Assembly (NCBI GenBank): GCA_017631035.1
Contig: JAGBUB010000002.1
Location: 1-45,475, forward strand
Length of the DNA: 45,475 bases
DNA from: Alistipes sp.
GTDB lineage: Bacteria; Bacteroidota; Bacteroidia; Bacteroidales; Rikenellaceae
Direction: 5' to 3'
Within the stretch, counting starts at the first letter, position 1, and each line of letters opens with the position of its first letter. The position numbers were made by a program, and so were the translations under genes. A model generated the notes under the pieces. It was not told where the DNA came from. It worked only from the letters and a program-made list of their open reading frames with translations, and searched no databases. Of this stretch, positions 40,762-45,475 are shown piece by piece.

Positions 40762-42594
40762 ATGATGAAAACCTACCTGCGACTGCTGGGCTTTGCCTCA
40801 CCGCTTAGTCGCTATGCCATACCCTACTTCTTCTACTCGGTGTTGCACGCCCTGTTCAACACCTTCACCTACACGATGATTATCCCAATCATCGGTACAC
40901 TCTTCTCCGAGGGGTATGAGTTCGTGCCTGTGTATGAGTTTCCCGCTGTGGAGTTCAATGCCGACTTCCTGAATACAGCGCTTAACTATGTATATACGTT
41001 GCTCTTCGGTGCAGAGTACAGAATCACATATCTTCTGGGTATGCTGGCTGCTATTCTCATCCTCTCGAACGTGCTGAGCAACCTGTTCCGCTATCTTGGC
41101 TCGATGACCGTCGAGGTGATGCGTACCCGCACTCTGCAGCGTATGCGTAACGAGATGTTCGAGCGCACGATGACAATGAACGTGGGCTACTTCAGCGACC
41201 AGCGCAAGGGTGATATTATGTCGAAGATCACTTCCGACGTTATGATCGTGCAGTTCTGCATCACCAACACCCTGCAGGTGGCCTTCCGCGAGCCCTTCCT
41301 TATCATCGGCTACGTGGCTCTTATGGTGGGTATCTCTTGGCAGTTAACACTCTTCTCGATTCTCTACCTGCCCGTTGTGGGTCTTATCATCGGCTCCATC
41401 GTCAAGCGTCTGCGCCACCCCGCACAGCGTGGTCAGGAGCGTATGGGCGATATGGTGAGCGTTATGGAGGAGTCGCTCACAGGTGTGAAGGCTATGAAGA
41501 GCTACAACGCCTTCGACTATATTTGCTCGAAGTTCCGCGCGATAAATGCTGAGATTTCGTCAATCCTTATCTCGATGGCTCGCAAGCAGCAGCTGGCCTC
41601 GCCTATGAGTGAGTTCCTGGGCATTACGGCTATTTCGGTAGTGCTTGTCTTTGGTGGCTCGCTGGTGCAGAGTGGTGAGCTTATGGCATCGGGATTTGTG
41701 GCATACATAGCAGCCTTCTCGCAGCTCACACGCCCCTTGCGTTCGTTCATCGACCAGTTTGCCAATATCAACCAGGGTATTGCCGCCGGTGAGCGTGTAT
41801 TCTCAATTATCGACGCCGAGAGCGCCGTGCAGGATAAGAAGGATGCTGTCGAGCTCAAGCAGTTCAACGATAAGATTGAGTTCCGCTCGGTAGGCTTCAG
41901 CTACGACCAGAGTCGCAAGATTTTGCACGACATATCGTTCGAGGTACGCAAGGGCGAGACCGTAGCGCTGGTAGGCCCCTCGGGTGGCGGTAAGTCAACC
42001 CTGAGCGAGCTTATTCCCCGCTTCTACGACGCCGAGCAGGGTGGCATCTACATCGATGGCCGTCCTATCACCGACTACACGCAGGAGAGCCTGCGCGCGC
42101 ATATGGGTATCGTCTCGCAGGAGACCATCCTCTTCAACGACTCTATCCGCAACAACATAGCTATGGGCCGCGAGGGCACGCCCCTCGATCAGATTATCGC
42201 CGCTGCGAAGGTGGCCAACGCCCACGACTTCATTATGCAGAGCGAGAATGGCTACGACACCAACATCGGCGACCGAGGCACCAAGCTTTCGGGTGGTCAG
42301 CGTCAGCGCCTGAGCATCGCCCGTGCCGTGCTGCGTAACCCCGAGATACTCATTTTGGACGAGGCTACCTCGGCACTCGACACCGAGAGCGAGAAGCTGG
42401 TTCAGGAGGCTCTCACAACGCTTCTGGAGGGTCGTACATCGGTTGTTATTGCTCACCGCCTCTCGACCATCCACAATGCCGACCGCATCATCGTAATCGA
42501 CGCAGGCCGCATTGCCGAGCAGGGCACACACGCCGAGCTGATGGCCAAGGGTGGAATTTATGCTCACCTGATTGAGATGCAATCGCTGGCTTAA
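40762..42594 (+). CDS. ABC exporter, ABCB/MsbA-type half transporter
   Basis: This 610-residue protein has an N-terminal domain of six membrane helices (about 1-330) and a C-terminal ATPase. The ATPase has Walker A GPSGGGKST (about 405-413), Q-loop GIVSQETILFND, signature LSGGQRQRLSIARA (about 509), and Walker B ILILDEATSALD with a switch histidine in IAHRLSTI. All catalytic residues are present, so it should work as a homodimer. MsbA-like proteins move lipid A precursors; others move drugs or peptides, and the sequence alone does not decide. A second ATG follows the first. Confidence 0.92.
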   Translation: MMKTYLRLLGFASPLSRYAIPYFFYSVLHALFNTFTYTMIIPIIGTLFSEGYEFVPVYEFPAVEFNADFLNTALNYVYTLLFGAEYRITYLLGMLAAILILSNVLSNLFRYLGSMTVEVMRTRTLQRMRNEMFERTMTMNVGYFSDQRKGDIMSKITSDVMIVQFCITNTLQVAFREPFLIIGYVALMVGISWQLTLFSILYLPVVGLIIGSIVKRLRHPAQRGQERMGDMVSVMEESLTGVKAMKSYNAFDYICSKFRAINAEISSILISMARKQQLASPMSEFLGITAISVVLVFGGSLVQSGELMASGFVAYIAAFSQLTRPLRSFIDQFANINQGIAAGERVFSIIDAESAVQDKKDAVELKQFNDKIEFRSVGFSYDQSRKILHDISFEVRKGETVALVGPSGGGKSTLSELIPRFYDAEQGGIYIDGRPITDYTQESLRAHMGIVSQETILFNDSIRNNIAMGREGTPLDQIIAAAKVANAHDFIMQSENGYDTNIGDRGTKLSGGQRQRLSIARAVLRNPEILILDEATSALDTESEKLVQEALTTLLEGRTSVVIAHRLSTIHNADRIIVIDAGRIAEQGTHAELMAKGGIYAHLIEMQSLA

Positions 42595-42611
42595 GAAACC
42601 GCCAAAGAAGG

Positions 42612-42698
42612 CTCTTTGGGCATCTGCCTTGCCCTCTGTCTACTCACATACTCTTAGTATGCTCTGTGCCCTCGGGCTTCGTGCAGCGTCAAAATAAG
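42612..42698 (+). repeat. Quasi-palindromic 3'-end repeat, copy 3 (after the ABC exporter gene)
   Basis: This 87-bp element starts CTCTTTGGGCATCTGCC and ends GCAGCGTCAAAATAAG, with a centre of CTCACATAC/GTATGCTCT. It lies 17 nt after the stop codon in the sense orientation and is followed by the terminator at 42713. It is more diverged than copies 1 and 2. The flanks AAAGAAGG and GTCTTCTTAT extend the stem. Confidence 0.75.
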
Positions 42699-42712
42699 TC
42701 TTCTTATCAAGC

Positions 42713-42745
42713 AAAATAGGTTGTCCGCGTAGGACAACCTATTTT
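42713..42745 (+). terminator. Strong hairpin terminator after the ABC exporter gene
   Basis: A 14-bp perfect stem AAAATAGGTTGTCC/GGACAACCTATTTT (42713-42726 with 42732-42745) with a 5-nt loop is followed by ATTTTG. The symmetric arms may also stop minus-strand transcripts. Confidence 0.85.
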
Positions 42746-42838
42746 ATTTTGCCGTGTGGCACATTCGGGCTCCACCTTTTCCCACCCCAAGGGCGGAATA
42801 AAATTCTCTTTTCTCGTTGCTCCTGGGGCAATAAAAAA

Positions 42839-42864
42839 CGGCTGCGTCACTAAGGGCGCAGCCG
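42839..42864 (-). terminator. Canonical terminator of a minus-strand transcript
   Basis: CGGCTGCG/CGCAGCCG (42839-42846 with 42857-42864) with a 10-nt loop is followed on the minus strand by TTTTTTATTG. It lies about 390 nt beyond the stop of the FadL-like gene, so it ends either that transcript or a separate RNA. Confidence 0.8.
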
Positions 42865-43250
42865 ACCAGCAATCAAAAAACCATATTCTACAAAAAGAGT
42901 ATATTCTTCTTAAAGGTTTAGACAAGACACCGTTGTCGCGAGTCTCACTCGCCGAGCGAAGGGTTACACCCTTGGCGTCCTGTAAAGTTATCGCGCGGGA
43001 AGCAGTGCGCTTGCACTTAAAACGTTTCAGAGGTTCCGTGTCAATCCGAATTGTCGCGTTATTCAGATGGTCACGTAGTTCGTCGGCGTTGGCGCCGTGC
43101 TCACGCTCTGCTGCTCCTGCGATAGCACAGATTGCTCTGTGCACTCCACCGTCACATTACCTTCAATGGCAAGTCGTTGCTCTGGCCATTGGTGGCGGTG
43201 GTTAGCCCTGCCTCCGTACAAGTGGAGGCAGAGTTATATCGTCGATGGTC
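42865..43250 (-). ncRNA. Long 3' UTR or small RNA candidate between the FadL-like gene and its terminator
   Basis: The minus-strand stretch has no convincing gene. It begins with the hairpin CTGCCTCC/GGAGGCAG just after the stop codon, contains further stems, and ends at the terminator at 42839. One frame lacking an ATG reads like protein (NVTVECTEQSVLSQEQQSVS, ending in a stop near 43070), so a degraded or non-ATG-started gene is possible. Other frames on both strands look like chance. The part 42746-42838 holds nothing I can name. Whether this is an sRNA, a long 3' UTR or a dispersed repeat cannot be decided here. Confidence 0.35.
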
Positions 43251-43252
43251 GA

Positions 43253-44734
43253 TTACTTACGACCAAACTTCAAATCGAGGCCGATACCCCAAGCAAGTGA
43301 TGTACGCTTGTAAACATCTGTTGTGGGCAAGCTCACAGTCTCCGACAATGCTACAGAACCGTTAGATGTTGCTGTCTCGTAGAATGTGGGCATCACACCG
43401 AGGTTAAGACGAATGTTGTCGGTGCAGAGGAATGCCAAACCACCACCTACTGACCAAGATGAGATCGAGTAGTTCATATCAGAGTAGTTGTTCTCAATCA
43501 TATTGAGCTGTGTACGCTGTGCACCAGCCGATACCAACCAACGGTCGTTGATCGACCACTCAACACCCATCAAGTACTCGTTAGTGTTGCCATCGATTGT
43601 GGGTGAGAATGAGTTCTCAGCGTCCTTATCGAAGTAGTGGTGCCACTCTGCAGTAACCTTAACGGGACCGAAGTGACGGCTAACAGCAGCAGCCAACAAA
43701 GCGGGAGTCTCTGACTTTACCTTTGCGCCATCGGGGAAGATGCCGTTGATGATGGGGTCAGAAGCTGATACTTCAGCCGACTCAATCTCGAGCTCGGTGC
43801 CCATCTTGAACTCATACTTCAATGAAGCGTCCCAGGGTCCCTTGTGGAAAGCCAATGCAATAATGGGGCTTACTGAGATACCCTTCTGCTTAACATCGAG
43901 GATGTGATCCTTAGTCTGTGCAGCATACTGAGTAGCTGTAGCAGCAAGTGCGGGGTTAATAGCGCCCAAAGTCGCACCAGCAGCATTGAAGAAATCTGCA
44001 GCCGACATCATCTGGCCTGTAAGACCCATAGCAGCCATTGTGGGGTTGATCTTAATGTTGTCGATTGCACCAACATATGAGTTGTTGGTAACACCTACAC
44101 GTACCTGAGCGGCGATTGACAACCAGTCGGTAATACGGAATGCACCACCTACGTTGAAAGCCAAAGTCATTGACTTACCTGTAAGCTCCATATTCATATC
44201 GTACTGTGAAACCGACACAGCCATTGCAGGGTTGATAGCGCCCAAAGTGCCACCCAACTGAGAAATTGCAGAGGGAAGGATAGCGAACTGGCGCTCGAAA
44301 GAGCCCAGACCATCGCTGAACTCCAATGAGCCACCACCACCATTAACGCCAATACCCGCCATAAGTGCCCAGCGGTTGTGCTTCCACGCTAAGTGAAGGC
44401 TGGGAATCAGCGGAGAGAATACCTCACCCTTGAAATCCTTTGTTGTAGCGCCGTTGTTCTGTGCGCCCTGAGCAAAGAGAGCGTAAGATGATGTGATTGT
44501 ACGGGTCTGCTTAGCCATCTGGTCGTTGATACCAATGTGGAAGCCGTTATCCATAAATACAACACCTGCAGGGTTGGTGTATACTGCATCTGTATCGAGT
44601 GATGTACCGCGAGCGATGCTACGCAAGAAGTGTGCACTCTGGTTTGTGTTGGTCATAGGGCCACCTGCGAAAGCCGAGGTGACAACCATCATTGCGGCTG
44701 CGAGAGCCAATGTAAGTTTGTAAAAAATCTTCAT
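43253..44734 (-). CDS. FadL/OmpP1-like outer-membrane transport protein
   Basis: This 493-residue protein has a signal peptide (about 1-24, ending AFAGG). The FadL-type opening follows: an N-terminal plug region with RGTSLDTDAVYTNPAGVVF, including the NPAG motif. A 14-stranded barrel is rich in alternating aromatic residues and ends GIGLDLKFGRK. It probably takes up long-chain fatty acids or other hydrophobic compounds. Two related internal segments (GGTLGAINPAMAVSVSQY and GATLGAINPALAATATQY) look like an internal duplication. The ATG at 44734 was chosen because the signal peptide starts there. The downstream region is unusually long (see 42865-43250). Confidence 0.9.
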   Translation of the reverse strand: MKIFYKLTLALAAAMMVVTSAFAGGPMTNTNQSAHFLRSIARGTSLDTDAVYTNPAGVVFMDNGFHIGINDQMAKQTRTITSSYALFAQGAQNNGATTKDFKGEVFSPLIPSLHLAWKHNRWALMAGIGVNGGGGSLEFSDGLGSFERQFAILPSAISQLGGTLGAINPAMAVSVSQYDMNMELTGKSMTLAFNVGGAFRITDWLSIAAQVRVGVTNNSYVGAIDNIKINPTMAAMGLTGQMMSAADFFNAAGATLGAINPALAATATQYAAQTKDHILDVKQKGISVSPIIALAFHKGPWDASLKYEFKMGTELEIESAEVSASDPIINGIFPDGAKVKSETPALLAAAVSRHFGPVKVTAEWHHYFDKDAENSFSPTIDGNTNEYLMGVEWSINDRWLVSAGAQRTQLNMIENNYSDMNYSISSWSVGGGLAFLCTDNIRLNLGVMPTFYETATSNGSVALSETVSLPTTDVYKRTSLAWGIGLDLKFGRK

Positions 44735-44862
44735 ACTTTTTCTTTTATCACGCACCACAACCCGATTGCTGGAAAGGTTTGCGACGCGTCGTTGTTAATA
44801 TTGGTTTGTTTGATTTGCTTTTTGTTGTTGGGCCGTATTCCGTTTTGACGGATTTTCGGATG

Positions 44863-44893
44863 CAAAAGTCAATTTTTTTTTCTGAACTGCAAA
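44863..44893 (-). promoter_or_regulatory. Promoter of the FadL-like gene
   Basis: On the minus strand a TTTG -33 box (44890-44893), a 19-nt spacer and GACTTTTG (44863-44870), one mismatch from TAnnTTTG. The leader would be about 122 nt. Confidence 0.55.
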
Positions 44894-45114
44894 ATTTATG
44901 TGGTTAAGCACCCCGAAAAGTTATGAAAGACCGCAGCTAGGGGACGAAACACTCCATTTTGTGGCGAATGTACCCTCAAAATCTCCACTTTTTGCCCCGA
45001 AAGGGCTCTAAAGCACCCGTAGAGAGCCGCCTGGAACGAAGAGCCAAATATGCATAATCGCCACATTTTCTGCAAAAAGGCGACGATAGGGATATAAGGT
45101 ATCGAAATTTTGAG
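44894..45114. other. Intergenic region between the FadL-like gene and pgk
   Basis: The gap 44735-45179 has no convincing gene. Besides the two divergent promoters it holds one small hairpin (GGCTCT at 45004-45009 with AGAGCC at 45023-45028). Short open frames on the minus strand look like chance. Confidence 0.5.
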
Positions 45115-45122
45115 TATATTTG
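45115..45122 (+). promoter_or_regulatory. Predicted -7 promoter element of pgk
   Basis: TATATTTG is a full TAnnTTTG match. The start would be near 45129, giving a leader of about 50 nt. No -33 TTTG at 19 nt was seen. Confidence 0.55.
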
Positions 45123-45179
45123 CCCGTATTCTGCAAAGAAATTTCATAAACACAATAAACTTTATAAAACTTAAACACT

Positions 45180-45475
45180 ATGTTCGCAATTGACAACTAC
45201 GATTTCACAGGTAAGCGTGCAATCATCCGCGTTGATTTCAATGTACCCCTCAATGGCGAGGGTCAGGTAACCGACGACACTCGTATCCGTGCTGCAATCC
45301 CCACCATCAAGAAGGTGTTGGAGAAGGGCGGTGCTGTGATCCTGATGTCACACCTCGGTCGTCCCAAGAAGAATCCCGATCCCAAGTTCTCTTTGGAGCA
45401 GATTATCCCCGCTATCGAGGCTCGCTTGGGCGTAAAGGTTAACTTCGCTGGCGACTGTATGGGTGAGAAGGCTGC
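45180..45475 (+). CDS. pgk: Phosphoglycerate kinase (5' part; runs off the right edge)
   Basis: The 98 visible residues are the start of the glycolytic enzyme that makes ATP and 3-phosphoglycerate from 1,3-bisphosphoglycerate and ADP. The family opening is clear: GKRAIIRVDFNVPLNGEGQV, TDDTRIRAAIPTIKKVLEKG, AVILMSHLGRPKK (substrate-binding Arg, Asp and Asn residues of the N-domain), and PAIEARLGVKVNF. The ATP-binding C-domain lies beyond the window. Confidence 0.96.
   Translation, partial: MFAIDNYDFTGKRAIIRVDFNVPLNGEGQVTDDTRIRAAIPTIKKVLEKGGAVILMSHLGRPKKNPDPKFSLEQIIPAIEARLGVKVNFAGDCMGEKA

Noticed and set aside
42707..43144. A 145-codon minus-strand frame after the FadL-like gene
   Set aside because: It reads through two strong terminator hairpins and has no recognisable domain, so a real gene is unlikely.
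42756..43205. A 149-codon plus-strand frame after the ABC exporter
   Set aside because: Its product is rich in Arg, Ser and Ala with no domain and runs against the minus-strand terminator; it reads like an antisense of a non-coding or decayed region.
1..45475. tRNA, rRNA, CRISPR-Cas, transposase or integrase genes
   Set aside because: None was recognised on either strand; no cloverleaf-like element or transposase motif was seen.

Overview
The window looks like a chromosomal segment of a Bacteroidales species. Evidence: start codons have no clear Shine-Dalgarno sequence, and many genes follow a Bacteroidetes-type promoter (-7 box TAnnTTTG, often exactly 19 nt after a TTTG -33 box). The gene set also fits: a Bat/MoxR operon, futalosine-pathway MqnA, DUF2147, GH78 and GH125 enzymes, and abundant lipoproteins. 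An Alistipes-like member of the Rikenellaceae is my best guess, but this is inference from gene style and I could not test it. Core genes are fairly GC-rich. Several short segments (20.1-20.7, 24.1-25.3, 28.0-30.1 kb) are conspicuously AT-rich and look accessory or non-coding.

Layout, left to right. 1-761: 5' part of lysS (minus). 1018-6979: minus-strand operon moxR, DUF58, a BatD-like membrane protein, a TPR protein with a Gln/Asn-rich tail, batA, batB. 7172-13554: a large GH78 lipoprotein and a patatin-like outer-membrane protein, each with its own promoter and terminator. 13635-20738: a plus-strand run pheS, TPR protein, EnvC-like protein, ybeY, mnmG and an AT-rich unknown gene, ended by a hairpin terminator. 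20993-24108: ilvE and metG (minus). 24109-25329: a long AT-rich gap without a convincing gene. 25330-30079: small secreted and membrane proteins, including an apparent insertion next to corA. 30132-33531: corA, mqnA, a small membrane protein and an acyltransferase (minus). 33655-42594: GH125 mannosidase, DUF2147, nth, S41 protease, metallophosphoesterase, nrnA and an ABC exporter (plus). 43253-44734: FadL-like outer-membrane protein (minus). 45180-end: 5' part of pgk.

The most interesting signals are non-coding. (1) Three parS-like palindromes (core GTTCCACGTGGAAC) lie at about 0.6 kb spacing between 20.85 and 22.06 kb. Close by is an AT-rich 1.2-kb gap with a perfect TTATCCACA DnaA box and repeated TTATCATCA words; most genes on either side point away from it. 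Together with mnmG nearby this suggests the chromosomal origin region. (2) A quasi-palindromic repeat of about 86 bp occurs three times, always 5-17 nt after a stop codon and always in the same orientation as the gene. A related fourth element follows the hemolysin-III gene. The outer arms differ between copies but stay complementary, which suggests a conserved hairpin. (3) A diverged copy of the corA 3' end, still encoding the same C-terminal peptide, lies 1.3 kb from the intact gene and brackets an AT-rich islet. (4) A minus-strand region of about 400 nt ending in a canonical terminator (43250-42839) has no convincing gene and may be an unusual 3' UTR or small RNA.

Functionally the window mixes translation and tRNA modification (lysS, pheS, metG, mnmG, ybeY), envelope biology (Bat operon, EnvC-like protein, patatin-OMP, FadL-like protein, ABC exporter, acyltransferase), glycan degradation (GH78, GH125), repair and RNA turnover (nth, nrnA) and central metabolism (ilvE, mqnA, pgk).
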